NCBI RefSeq assembly: GCF_005221325.1 | Contig: NZ_CP039892.1 | Location: 6,849-70,848 of the forward strand | Length of the DNA: 64,000 nt | Source of the DNA: Agrobacterium tumefaciens | GTDB taxonomy: Bacteria > Pseudomonadota > Alphaproteobacteria > Rhizobiales > Rhizobiaceae | Reading direction: 5' to 3' | Part shown: one piece after another, positions 48,299 to 57,577 of the stretch | How the letters are laid out: each line of letters opens with the position of its first letter | Numbering within the stretch: the stretch's first letter is position 1 | Position numbers and translations under genes: made by a program | Notes under the pieces: generated by a model | The model's input: the letters and a program-made list of their open reading frames with translations, nothing else | Databases searched by the model: none | What the model was told of the DNA's origin: nothing

Positions 48299-50755
48299 AT
48301 GCTGAAAGTCGTCAAAGAAGAACTTGGCTTTGGAAAGGTCGCTGGCAGTGAGCGGCCTATGTCCGTTCATATTCCCTATATGCGCCACGTGTCCGATACT
48401 GTGATCAGCCTCGAAAATGGTTCGCTGATCAGTGTCATCAAGCTCGACGGCCTGTTTTTCCAGACGGAGGATCAAGCGGAACTGAACATGCGTTCTGTGG
48501 TGCAAAACACCATGATCCGCGCGCTTGGATCCAGCCGTTACTCCCTGTGGTCAACGGTTATCCGCCGTGAAGTTGAGACAGAAATCGGCGGCGCTTTCGA
48601 TCAGTCATTCTGCGAAGCTCTCAACGACCGCTATATGGATCAGCTGCGCAAGAAGCGCATGTTCACCAATGAGATCTACCTAACGATCGTGCGTTCTGGA
48701 ATGCGCGGCGCATTGGGTCTTGGCGACTCTCTCAAGAGGATCTTCACGCAGTCGAACAAGGATGCAAAGGCTCAGGCTACCCGCGAAGACGTGACCGACC
48801 TCGAAGAGCTGATCGGCAACATCGTGCGCGAGCTTGGAAAATATGGCGCTCGCCCCCTCGGTATCACTTACCGCAAAAAGTCGGATGACACCGCCCGGGT
48901 CGAGGGTCAGGAAGACGAAAGCAAGGGCGAACCCTATTCCGAACCCTGCGAATTTTTCAATTCCATCCTGACCTGCGGCGTACCCCGGAAAATGCGGCTT
49001 CCTCGCATGGGTATCCGTAATTTCGTGGGTACATCGCGGCTCCATTTCTCGAAGAGAACGCTTCAGGCACAGGGCCCGGTAGACGAAGACAACCGATATG
49101 CAGCCCTGTTGTCGATCAAGGAATATCCGCCGTTCACGGGGCCGGGCATGCTGGATGGCCTCCTGCAGGTCAATCACGAGTTCATCCTGACGCAATCTTT
49201 CACGTTGGCCGACAAGCCAATTGCGCAGGAAAGGATCACCCGCCTTCAAAGACAGATTCGCGCGTCGGACGAGGCCGGCAGCTCGGTCGAATCCGACATC
49301 AATTTCGCGCTGGATAGCATGATGAATCAGGAGGCCGTTTTCGGCTTCCATCATTTTTCGCTGCTTTGCGTGAACCGTGATTTGGAAGGTCTTAGCCGTT
49401 GCGTGTCCGAGCTTGGCGCTTGCCTAACGGACATGAACATCAACTGGCTTCGCGAAGACCTCAATGTAGAGGCCGCTTTTTGGGCTCAGCTGCCGGGAAA
49501 TCACTCGTACATCGCTCGCAAGGCAATGCTCTCAAGCTCGAATTTCTCGGGCCTTTCCTCGATGCACAATTTTGCCAGCGGACAGGCTGAGCGTACCCAT
49601 TGGGGCCTTCCGATCACGATCTTGGAAACCACGTCGCAGACCCCGTACTGGTTCAACTTTCACCGTCGCGACATCGGCCACTTCACTGTAACCGGACCGA
49701 CAGGCTCGGGTAAAACTGTTGGCTTGAGCTTCCTGCTGGCTCAGGCCATGCGCGTATCACCTACCCCTCGCGCTGTCTTTTTCGATAAGGACCGCGGAGC
49801 GGAAATCTTCGTTCGTGCGATTGGCGGCTCTTACGAGATTTTGTCACCGGGAACGCCTACCGGCTTCAATCCGCTGCAACTGCCAAACAATGGCCCGAAC
49901 CGCGAATTCTTACAACGGCTGCTGAAATCCATGCTCGGCGGCCGTGATCGCGACTTTACCCAGGAAGATGAAGACACGCTTGAACGCGCGATCATTCGCC
50001 TGATGGAAGAGCCTGCGGCTCAGCGCAATCTTACGAACCTTGCAAACCTGCTCGTAGGTCGGTCAAGGGCGGATGCAAACGACTTGGCCGCGCGTATGCG
50101 CCCCTGGATCGAAGGCGAAAAGGCATGGCTTTTCAACGCTCAGCACGATGTATTGTCGTTCTCTGGTCGCAGCGTTTTCGGGTTCGATATGACAAACATC
50201 CTCGGCAACGAGGAATTGCGCACTCCCGCGCTGATGTACCTGTATCACCGCCTTGACGAGTTGCTCGACGGTAACCCGGTCATGTTCTTCATGGACGAAG
50301 GCTGGCAACTTCTCATGGATGAGACGTTTAGCCACTTCATTGTCGATAAGATGAAAACGATCCGTAAGCTCAACGGTATCGTAGGATTCGGCACGCAGTC
50401 AGCGGCCGACATCACAAAATCGAAGGTATCTCACACGTTGATCGAGCAGTCCTCGACGAACATCCATTTCCCGAACCCGCGTGCGGATGAAGAAAGCTAC
50501 ATCAAGCGGTTCGGGCTGACGGTGAAGGAATTCAACTTCATCAAAAATACCCCGCCAGAGAAGCGAACCTTTCTCATCAAGCACGGCAATGACTCCGTCA
50601 TCGCTCGGCTCGATCTGTCGAGCATGCCTGATCTTGTGAAAGTTCTGTCGGGCCGCAAGGAAACGATCGAAGAGTGTGCCGCACTTCGCGCACAGTATGG
50701 AGACGAGCCCGAAAACTGGCTGGCAAAATTCTGCGGATGGGAGAAGGCTGAATGA
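48299..50755 (+). CDS. virB4: VirB4 ATPase (818 aa)
   Basis: Large T4SS ATPase that supports pilus assembly and transfer. Walker A is FTVTGPTGSGKTVGLSFLL at about residues 465-475; Walker B is VMFFMDEGWQLLMDE at about 660. The N-terminal CagE/TrbE/VirB4 domain is complete and length is normal. ATG 48299, four bases after virB3. Its stop overlaps the next gene (ATGA). Confidence 0.95.
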   Translation: MLKVVKEELGFGKVAGSERPMSVHIPYMRHVSDTVISLENGSLISVIKLDGLFFQTEDQAELNMRSVVQNTMIRALGSSRYSLWSTVIRREVETEIGGAFDQSFCEALNDRYMDQLRKKRMFTNEIYLTIVRSGMRGALGLGDSLKRIFTQSNKDAKAQATREDVTDLEELIGNIVRELGKYGARPLGITYRKKSDDTARVEGQEDESKGEPYSEPCEFFNSILTCGVPRKMRLPRMGIRNFVGTSRLHFSKRTLQAQGPVDEDNRYAALLSIKEYPPFTGPGMLDGLLQVNHEFILTQSFTLADKPIAQERITRLQRQIRASDEAGSSVESDINFALDSMMNQEAVFGFHHFSLLCVNRDLEGLSRCVSELGACLTDMNINWLREDLNVEAAFWAQLPGNHSYIARKAMLSSSNFSGLSSMHNFASGQAERTHWGLPITILETTSQTPYWFNFHRRDIGHFTVTGPTGSGKTVGLSFLLAQAMRVSPTPRAVFFDKDRGAEIFVRAIGGSYEILSPGTPTGFNPLQLPNNGPNREFLQRLLKSMLGGRDRDFTQEDEDTLERAIIRLMEEPAAQRNLTNLANLLVGRSRADANDLAARMRPWIEGEKAWLFNAQHDVLSFSGRSVFGFDMTNILGNEELRTPALMYLYHRLDELLDGNPVMFFMDEGWQLLMDETFSHFIVDKMKTIRKLNGIVGFGTQSAADITKSKVSHTLIEQSSTNIHFPNPRADEESYIKRFGLTVKEFNFIKNTPPEKRTFLIKHGNDSVIARLDLSSMPDLVKVLSGRKETIEECAALRAQYGDEPENWLAKFCGWEKAE

Positions 50756-51849
50756 GAAAAAGTCCCACTCTGGTGCTGCTCGCTGCAGCTCTTTCAATGA
50801 GCGCCCCAGGCGCAGGCTATACACAGGTTCCAATCACCGACGCTGCCCTTACGGGTTCTGATGCCGGCCGGAAAGGCACAACAGAAAAGATTGAGGAGAC
50901 GGACAAAAAACGTCACACGGTCAGCACCAGTGTTACCTGCTCGATGTATAAAAAGGGCAAGGGTGGCGATGCACCGTCTGCGGCACAAGCGAACCCGGAA
51001 ATTGTGGGGTTGGTAAAACGCGTCGCGGCCGAAGAAGGCGTTGACGAAACGCTTTTCATGTCGCTCGTCTATCAGGAGAGCCGTTTCAATCCTTGCGCGA
51101 AGTCTCCGGTAGGAGCAACCGGGCTTTCGCAGCTTATGCCGGGAACGGCAAAGGATCTTGGTGTCGACCCGCACAATGTCGAAGACAATCTGCGTGGCGG
51201 CGCTCGTTATCTGAAACAGCAGCTTAAGCGTTTCAACGGAAATACGAACCTTGCGTTAGCGGCCTACAACGCAGGTCCTGGGAACGTCCAGAAATATGGC
51301 GGCATTCCGCCGTTCAAGGAAACGCAGGGCTACGTCGCCAGCATCACCAAACAGTGGATGCCCCAATTCGGCGGCGCTGACACATCGAATATCCCGATGA
51401 ATTACGGTGGCGGAACCACCGGATACAGCGGCGCTCGCGACACCTCAATGAATGCCATGGCAACAAGCCAGTCCATCACGGAAAGCAGTGGCAACGTCGC
51501 ATCGTGGATGCAACAGCTCGGCCAGATGCAGACCGGGACAATCCAAGACAGTTGGGACCAGAATTCCGGCGCACGCAACGCCAATCTCGAGATGATGAAC
51601 CAGGTCATTCGCCTCGGCGCGACCATGGCAGAATTGATCAATTCCAAGAACGCCATGAACCTCAGCGAGCGTTCAGGTGCCTCCCGTACCAATACCCCCA
51701 AGAAGGATGAGAAAGACAAAGAAACTGTCGATCTCTGCAATGCCCAGCAAACCCCCGAGCAAAATCTTGAATGGAATGAAGCCGAACAGGCTTGTGTCCA
51801 GAAGAGAGCAAGGGCGTCCGAAACGAAACTGATGTTGAGTGCTCAATAA
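50752..51849 (+). CDS. Second SLT lytic transglycosylase in the virB operon (365 aa)
   Basis: Signal peptide MRKSPTLVLLAAALSMSAPG; then PITDAALTGSDAGRK, a start resembling VirB5-type proteins; a Cys pair; SLT domain about residues 85-215 with catalytic Glu in LVYQESRFNPCAKSPVGATG, LSQLMPGTAKDLGV and LAAYNAGPGNVQKYGGIPPF. A 150-residue C-terminal helical part (with MNQVIRLGATMAELINSKNA) resembles minor-pilin or TrbJ/VirB5-like regions. A second transglycosylase between virB4 and virB5 is unusual and may be a VirB1/VirB5 hybrid. Confidence 0.85.
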   Translation: MRKSPTLVLLAAALSMSAPGAGYTQVPITDAALTGSDAGRKGTTEKIEETDKKRHTVSTSVTCSMYKKGKGGDAPSAAQANPEIVGLVKRVAAEEGVDETLFMSLVYQESRFNPCAKSPVGATGLSQLMPGTAKDLGVDPHNVEDNLRGGARYLKQQLKRFNGNTNLALAAYNAGPGNVQKYGGIPPFKETQGYVASITKQWMPQFGGADTSNIPMNYGGGTTGYSGARDTSMNAMATSQSITESSGNVASWMQQLGQMQTGTIQDSWDQNSGARNANLEMMNQVIRLGATMAELINSKNAMNLSERSGASRTNTPKKDEKDKETVDLCNAQQTPEQNLEWNEAEQACVQKRARASETKLMLSAQ

Positions 51850-51862
51850 AAGGAGAATTGCC

Positions 51863-52561
51863 ATGAAAAAGACGATCCTAACGGCGTTTTCGCTGGCTCT
51901 GGCTTCAACCGCATATGCTCAGGTCCCGACGATCGACAATGCCAACCTGAAAATCGCTCAGGAAACCTCGAAAACCACGACGAACATCCTTGATACAAAC
52001 AAGGAGGTACTGAAGACCGTCGAAGAAACCCTCAAGGCCGTCACTGGTGACCGTGGCAGCGTGCAAAGCCCGATGCAGAACCTTGCGGTTGGCAACGGTT
52101 TCAGTGTGTCTCAGATGCCGTCGTTTGACAGCATCATGGGCGGCGGCGTGCCGAACTTCGGCGGCATGGGCGGCGATATCGGCAAGATCGCTTCGACATT
52201 CCTCAATGGCTTGCAGCTGGTCAAAAACCTTTCTGGCAAAGCAGACAGCAACTTTGCCGGCGATAAGTCCTATGAGGAAGTGATGAACACCGTTCTCGGT
52301 GTTGCGGCCCTCGTGACAGGATCCAACCAGGCTGTGCAGCAGCGCACACAGGCTTTCACCCAGGCCGGACAACAGATCGGCAAGGCGGAAGACATCAAGG
52401 GCTCGATCGACCAAAACACGCAGCTTCAGGTTCAGTCCGGCCTTGTGCTGAACGAAATGATCGGCGTGATGAACGGTACAGTTCAATCGCTCAACGCTCA
52501 GAACCAGCAGCGCCTTGTTGATATCTCGAACTCCAAGAAGGCGATGACCTACGGTGAGTGA
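51863..52561 (+). CDS. virB5: VirB5 minor pilin (232 aa)
   Basis: ATG 51863 has AAAAGGAGAATTGCC upstream. Signal peptide MKKTILTAFSLALASTAYAQ, then VPTIDNANLKIAQETSKTTT and helical repeats, a Gly-rich loop (MGGGVPNFGGMGGDIGK), and the final helical bundle (LNEMIGVMNGTVQSLNAQNQ). This is the general form of VirB5/TrwJ tip adhesins. Confidence 0.85.
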   Translation: MKKTILTAFSLALASTAYAQVPTIDNANLKIAQETSKTTTNILDTNKEVLKTVEETLKAVTGDRGSVQSPMQNLAVGNGFSVSQMPSFDSIMGGGVPNFGGMGGDIGKIASTFLNGLQLVKNLSGKADSNFAGDKSYEEVMNTVLGVAALVTGSNQAVQQRTQAFTQAGQQIGKAEDIKGSIDQNTQLQVQSGLVLNEMIGVMNGTVQSLNAQNQQRLVDISNSKKAMTYGE

Positions 52562-52781
52562 CGCATACTCTTTTTATGCCAAACTGGCTTTTGCAGCGAC
52601 CGTAGCAGCCGGCCTTGCCGGCTGCGCCGGCGCTCCAAAAGAAAAGACGGCCCCCTGCAAGAGACCGGCGAACCTGACATCGTTCGTAGAAGACCCGCGT
52701 AAAGACTGCGGTTCGATGACGAGTGTTAACGGCGATCCGTCAGCTGCGCTCGCTGCAATCGACACGATGGCGGCCGAATAA
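52554..52781 (+). CDS. Small lipoprotein, VirB7/Eex position (75 aa)
   Basis: GTG start at 52554 overlaps virB5 by 8 bases. Lipobox LAGC at about residues 21-24 (AAGLAGCAGAPKEK). The position between VirB5 and VirB6 is where VirB7 or entry-exclusion lipoproteins lie. The mature part (PCKRPANLTSFVEDPRKDCG) has two Cys and resembles TrwH/Eex-like small lipoproteins. Which of the two roles applies cannot be told. Confidence 0.75.
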   Translation: MSDAYSFYAKLAFAATVAAGLAGCAGAPKEKTAPCKRPANLTSFVEDPRKDCGSMTSVNGDPSAALAAIDTMAAE

Positions 52782-52795
52782 GGAACTGACGCGGC

Positions 52796-53824
52796 ATGGA
52801 AGATTTCCTCGGGGGTCTGCTCGATCGTATCGAACAGACCGGACAAAATTTCACTCAGCAGGCTTATGGGGTAGTTGGCGGGCAGGTTGCGCCGCTGCTC
52901 ACCGTGATGCTGATTGCGTATGTCGCGTACTATGGCTTGCAGTTGATCATGGGCACGGCGCGGGTGAGCGTAGGGGAAATCGTGAGCCGAGTGGTCCGCA
53001 TGACCATCATCGTCGCGTTCGTCAGCTCCTGGGGCAACTTCAACACGTATTTCTATAGTTGGCTGAGCAATACCCCCGAAGATGTGGGGCGAGCGATTTT
53101 GAATGTCAGCAACACCGGGATCACTGAACCGACCAACGGTCTTTCGATGATCTGGGAGACAGCCAACAAGGCTGCGGGTGCCTTCGCAGAACAGGCGGGC
53201 TACTTCTCTGTTTTGCCTGCTATGGTGGGTTTTCTGATCATGGCGTTGACGGCCATCTTCATCGCCATTGCTTTGGCGATCCTGCTCCTGGCGAAAGTGA
53301 TGATGTGGGTGCTGTTGGGAACGGCCCCCATCTTTATTGCCTGCCTTCTCTTTGCGCCCACCCGTAGCTACGGGATGGCTTGGTTTCAGAGCGTGCTCAT
53401 GTACGCCCTTATGCCTCTGTTCGTTTACGTCATTGCCGCGTTTCTTATCTCTGCGATGGATCCCGAACTGACCAAGGTAACGGCCGCAGCGGACCAGCGT
53501 AGACTCCAGTTGGACGATGTCGCTGCATTCCTACTCCTATGCGCAGCCGGAGCATTTGTTCTCTTCAACATCCAGACACTTGCGCAGGGCATCACTGGCG
53601 GTGTGTCAGCAGGTATCGGGCAGATAGCACGCGCCGTTGGCGGCGTGACAGGCTTGAGCGCACCAGCAGCGATGCTAACCGGCGCGCGCAGCGCAGCCGG
53701 GACAGCAGGGAAAATCGGCATGGACGCTCGCGAGAGGACACATGCCGGAATGCGGGAAAATATACGGAATTCAAATGCGAGTGCGATGCAAAATCGCATC
53801 AGTAGCAACAGCGTGCCGAAGTAA
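52796..53824 (+). CDS. virB6: VirB6 polytopic inner-membrane channel component (342 aa)
   Basis: Begins MEDFLGGLLDRIEQTGQNFT. Hydrophobic segments at about residues 30-50, 60-78, 138-160, 165-190, 200-222 and 240-258, with the conserved Trp region (MGTARVSVGEIVSRVVRMTI) of TrbL/VirB6. The C-terminal 75 residues are hydrophilic. Its place before virB8 is standard. Confidence 0.9.
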   Translation: MEDFLGGLLDRIEQTGQNFTQQAYGVVGGQVAPLLTVMLIAYVAYYGLQLIMGTARVSVGEIVSRVVRMTIIVAFVSSWGNFNTYFYSWLSNTPEDVGRAILNVSNTGITEPTNGLSMIWETANKAAGAFAEQAGYFSVLPAMVGFLIMALTAIFIAIALAILLLAKVMMWVLLGTAPIFIACLLFAPTRSYGMAWFQSVLMYALMPLFVYVIAAFLISAMDPELTKVTAAADQRRLQLDDVAAFLLLCAAGAFVLFNIQTLAQGITGGVSAGIGQIARAVGGVTGLSAPAAMLTGARSAAGTAGKIGMDARERTHAGMRENIRNSNASAMQNRISSNSVPK

Positions 53825-53861
53825 CGGCAATCTGTTTCGAGAGGGATTTAAGGGCTAGACA

Positions 53862-54554
53862 ATGGCAGATAAGAATGAGGCTCTGCGGAGCTATTTTCAG
53901 GACGGGGACCGGTGGGAACAGGAAATCGTCAAAAAGGCGAAGCGTTCCAAATCATTCGCATGGTTCATCACCTTGATCATGAGCGTCATCGCCCTGATGT
54001 CGATCGGCTCGTTGATGATGCTGGTGCCGTTGAAGAGCTTTGAGCCCTACATCGTCGAGGTCGACAAGAACACAGGGTATGTTGAGGTCAAGACTGGCCT
54101 TACAAACGCCGGCAGTCTTACGGATCAACAGGCAGTCACCCAGGCAAACGTTGTACGATATATCCGCCATCGCGAAGGATATGATCCTTACAACATCCAG
54201 CAGAACTTCGGGATTGCCGCCCTCCTCTCGACCGGTGATGCGGCCCGGGAGCTTCAGGATTTGTGGAGTGCTGCGAACCCGAACAACCCCGGACGCAAGC
54301 TCGGCCGCAACAAAAAGATCACCGTCGACGTGAAGTCGGTCACGTTCCCGAATGCAAGCACGGCACTGGTACGTTTTTCCACGACTGAAAGCAGTGACAC
54401 GGACTCGATGACGCGACACTTCATCTCCGTAATCCGTTATCGTTATACCGACACCCCTCAGCGCAACGAATGGCGCTTCGAAAATCCGCTTGGCTTCCAG
54501 GTCTACAATTACCGTCGCGATCAGGAAACGGTCACGCCAGGAGCTGCAGGATGA
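53862..54554 (+). CDS. virB8: VirB8 assembly factor (230 aa)
   Basis: One membrane segment (residues about 33-56, FAWFITLIMSVIALMSIGSL) and the periplasmic NTF2-like domain with YIVEVDKNTGYVEVKTGLTN, VVRYIRHREGYDPYNIQQNF and NEWRFENPLGFQVYNYRRDQ. This is standard VirB8. Its TGA overlaps the virB9 ATG. Confidence 0.95.
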   Translation: MADKNEALRSYFQDGDRWEQEIVKKAKRSKSFAWFITLIMSVIALMSIGSLMMLVPLKSFEPYIVEVDKNTGYVEVKTGLTNAGSLTDQQAVTQANVVRYIRHREGYDPYNIQQNFGIAALLSTGDAARELQDLWSAANPNNPGRKLGRNKKITVDVKSVTFPNASTALVRFSTTESSDTDSMTRHFISVIRYRYTDTPQRNEWRFENPLGFQVYNYRRDQETVTPGAAG

Positions 54555-55363
54555 TAGGCCGACTGCTGATGACAGCGGCCTTCGTGGCCGCAATGATGAC
54601 TCACGCCTCGGCGGCTCAACAGCCTAAGCCGGGTAGCCTCGACGCTCGTGTGACGAGCGTCGTCTACCAGCCGAACAACGTGGTGAAAGTGTCTGCTACC
54701 TACGGGATCTCGACCATGATCATCTTCGATGAAGATGAGAAATTCGAAACGATCTCTCTCGGGGACAACGACAGCTGGCAAGTCGCACCCTCCGAGAAAG
54801 GCAACATTCTTTTCGTGAAGCCTATCGCAAAAGACGTGTCCACCAACATGAACGTGGTCACGAGTAAGCGTATCTACTTCCTCGAACTGAACGATTATGC
54901 TCCGACGGATGGTAAAAAGGTCTTCGGTATCCGGTTTGTTTACCCGGAAAAGGATCTCAACGCTTCTCTGCGAAAAGAGGCGGAGTTTCGGGCCGCAAAT
55001 CCGAACATCAGCAATATCGACAAAGAGAATGTGAATATCGATTACTCATTCTCCGGTGATCCGGCCTTGAAGCCCACAATGGTCTTCGATGACGGTAAAA
55101 AAACATTCTTCAAATTTCGGGCCGGTCGCGTGCCTGCAATCTTTACGGTACAGTCAGATTTCTCCGAAACTCTGCGCAACTTCCGCAAGGAAGGCGAATA
55201 CATCGTTGTTGATGGCACTGCCACGCAATACACCCTGCGTGATGGTGATCAGTGGACGTGCATCTTCAACCTTCGCAAGCCCGACTTCGCCGCTCCGGAT
55301 CCCGATATCATGGCGCCGAAACCTGATCCCGATGCGAGCAAGCGTAGAAGGAGCGGCAACTAA
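54551..55363 (+). CDS. virB9: VirB9 outer-membrane-complex component (270 aa)
   Basis: Start MIGRLLMTAAFVAAMMTHAS at 54551 (ATGA overlap with virB8) has a signal peptide. The body shows the VirB9 pattern: DARVTSVVYQPNNVVKVSAT, ILFVKPIAKDVSTNMNVVTS, and a C-terminal beta-domain with MVFDDGKKTFFKFRAGRVPA. Length normal. Confidence 0.95.
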   Translation: MIGRLLMTAAFVAAMMTHASAAQQPKPGSLDARVTSVVYQPNNVVKVSATYGISTMIIFDEDEKFETISLGDNDSWQVAPSEKGNILFVKPIAKDVSTNMNVVTSKRIYFLELNDYAPTDGKKVFGIRFVYPEKDLNASLRKEAEFRAANPNISNIDKENVNIDYSFSGDPALKPTMVFDDGKKTFFKFRAGRVPAIFTVQSDFSETLRNFRKEGEYIVVDGTATQYTLRDGDQWTCIFNLRKPDFAAPDPDIMAPKPDPDASKRRRSGN

Positions 55364-56574
55364 TGAAGCGTAGCCCCGAACTCGAAGCGATGGCCGCAGC
55401 TGACAATAGCGATGTCAGCAACCAGAACGCCAAACGCAACCAGACAGCCGGTATGGCTGCACTTCTCATATTCGGCGTGATTGCGGCCTACATGGTTCTT
55501 GCCACCTCTGGTGAAACCCCTCGGGATAATCCTCAGTCCGACGAGGAGTTTCAGACGACGACCTTCCGACCACCGAACTTTGTTCGCGATGGCGAGCAGG
55601 AGCCCGTGCAGGAAGAGCAGCCGATTGTTCAGCTGCCGCCACCACCTCCACCGCCGCCGCCTCCACAGACGGATACGACAACGTTCAATGTGCCGCCGCC
55701 ACCAGAGGTCGTTCAGCCTCCGGAAGCAGCTCCCGTCGAAGAGGTGTTTCCTGAGCGGTTCAAATCGAGGCTCATCACCTTGGACCAGAATCGCGGCGGA
55801 AACCCGAATGATTCCTTGACGGGCAACGGCGGCACACCGCTGACTGTGGCTGGCGAAGACCGGAATAGCCAATATCTTTCGTCTGCCAGTGCGATCGGTG
55901 ATCGCAGTGCGAAGGCACGTCAGATCAAGCGTATCGATGCCATGATCCCCGAGGGCACTTTGATACCCGGCATTTTGGAAACGGCAATTGTTTCCGACCT
56001 TCCGGGCCAGATTCGTGCGATCACCTCCCAAGATGTCTATTCCTTTGACGGGCGTCGGGTCCTGATCCCGACAGGCACGCGGTTGATCGGCGAGTATCAG
56101 TCTGAGGTGACACGCGGGCAAAAGCGCATCTTCGTCGTATGGACGCGCCTTATCCGTGATGATGGTGTTTCTGTCCGGCTCAACTCTATGGGCGCTGATA
56201 GCCTCGGTCGCTCTGGTCTTACTGGTCATGTCGACAACAAGTTCCGTGAGCGGTTCGGTGCCTCGATTTTGCTTTCGATCGTCGGCGGTGGCGCAAGCTA
56301 TCTGACGGGTTATGGCAGCGACTCCACTGCTGGATCTAATAACGATGATGCGCAACGCGCTTCCGAGCTGGCCCGCGAGACGATCGCTCAAACCTTCAGC
56401 GACATGGCGAACACCGTCCTGTCGGAAAATCTTCGGATTCCGCCGACGATAAGCGTCGCCCAGGGCGAGCGGATCTTCATTTTCGTTCGTCAGGACCTCG
56501 ATTTTAGCGAGATGTATGACGATCCTGTCACGGAAGCGATGAAGGAGATTAAACGTGAACGCGCCGGCAAGTAA
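55363..56574 (+). CDS. virB10: VirB10 energy-sensing channel component (403 aa)
   Basis: TAATG overlap with virB9. Cytoplasmic N terminus, one membrane segment (about 30-50), a long Pro-rich region (LPPPPPPPPPPQTDTTTFNV), then the beta-barrel domain: MIPEGTLIPGILETAIVSDL, RALTS-like segment IRAITSQDVYSFDGRRVLIP, and GTRLIGEYQS. Spans both membranes and links VirB9 to the ATPases. Confidence 0.95.
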   Translation: MKRSPELEAMAAADNSDVSNQNAKRNQTAGMAALLIFGVIAAYMVLATSGETPRDNPQSDEEFQTTTFRPPNFVRDGEQEPVQEEQPIVQLPPPPPPPPPPQTDTTTFNVPPPPEVVQPPEAAPVEEVFPERFKSRLITLDQNRGGNPNDSLTGNGGTPLTVAGEDRNSQYLSSASAIGDRSAKARQIKRIDAMIPEGTLIPGILETAIVSDLPGQIRAITSQDVYSFDGRRVLIPTGTRLIGEYQSEVTRGQKRIFVVWTRLIRDDGVSVRLNSMGADSLGRSGLTGHVDNKFRERFGASILLSIVGGGASYLTGYGSDSTAGSNNDDAQRASELARETIAQTFSDMANTVLSENLRIPPTISVAQGERIFIFVRQDLDFSEMYDDPVTEAMKEIKRERAGK

Positions 56575-57577
56575 CGCGACAGCTCATGATCCACACTACT
56601 TCCTGACACGCTCCCTAGAGCCGATCAGGAGGTTTTTGGACGATCCCAAGGTGGTGGAAATTGCCATAAACAAACCGGGCCATGTGTACGTGGAACGGTT
56701 TGGCTCCGATCACATGGAGCATCATATTATCGAAGAGCTGACGGCCGGTGAAATTGAGAACATAGGCGAGCGCGTTGCTGCGGCGACGAAGCAGTTTCTA
56801 AATGCTGCCAACCCTATATTGAGCGGTGCGCTTCCCACAGGGGAGCGCATTCAGGTCGTATTGCCGCCTGCGGCCGCTGATGGCGGCTCCATCACCATTC
56901 GAAAACAGGTAATCCAGAATTTTTCTCTCGAGGATTACCGGGACAATGGGTCGCTCGACAAAGTTGCTGTCGCGGTGGGAGGGTTGAGCGACGTCGATCG
57001 CGAATTGATAGGATATCTTCGGAACGGCGAGATTTACGAGTTCATCCATACCGCGATCACGAAACGCGTCTCTATCCTGATTAGTGGCGGTACATCTTCA
57101 GGAAAGACGACGTTCCTGAATGCGTGCCTAAATTCGGTCGATTTGAATGAACGGATTATCACGCTGGAGGACACCCGGGAGCTCTTTCCGCCACAAAAGA
57201 ACGTCGTCCATCTGCTCGCCTCTAAAGGTGGGCAAGGCACGGCCAATGTCACCTTGCAAAACCTCTTGGAGTCATCTTTGCGCATGCGGCCTGATCGCCT
57301 CTTTGTGGGTGAAATCCGCGGCGCTGAGGCTTTCCCGTTTCTGCAGGCGATCAATACGGGTCATCCAGGAAGTATGTCTACTCTCCATTCGGATTCTCCG
57401 AACGGTGCTTATGAACGACTAGTCATGATGATGGTGCAGGGTGGAATGTCCAGCGGGCTGAGCCGGGAAGATCTCCTATCCTACATTAAGATGGTTATTC
57501 CTATTGTCATCCAAGTGAGCCGAAATGGTGGGAAGCGTGGCATCTCCGAAATCTTATTCACGCGAGACGAAACATGA
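56555..57577 (+). CDS. virB11: VirB11 hexameric ATPase (340 aa)
   Basis: GTG start at 56555 overlaps virB10 by 20 bases. Walker A ISGGTSSGKTTFLNACL at about residues 175-182; Asp box TLEDTRELF; Walker B RMRPDRLFVGEIRGAEAFPF; His box TGHPGSMSTLHSDS. Standard secretion ATPase that drives pilus biogenesis and substrate transfer. Confidence 0.95.
   Translation: MNAPASNATAHDPHYFLTRSLEPIRRFLDDPKVVEIAINKPGHVYVERFGSDHMEHHIIEELTAGEIENIGERVAAATKQFLNAANPILSGALPTGERIQVVLPPAAADGGSITIRKQVIQNFSLEDYRDNGSLDKVAVAVGGLSDVDRELIGYLRNGEIYEFIHTAITKRVSILISGGTSSGKTTFLNACLNSVDLNERIITLEDTRELFPPQKNVVHLLASKGGQGTANVTLQNLLESSLRMRPDRLFVGEIRGAEAFPFLQAINTGHPGSMSTLHSDSPNGAYERLVMMMVQGGMSSGLSREDLLSYIKMVIPIVIQVSRNGGKRGISEILFTRDET

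Noticed and set aside
55634..55680. CCGCCACCACC tandem repeat in virB10
   Set aside because: It encodes the normal VirB10 proline-rich periplasmic segment.
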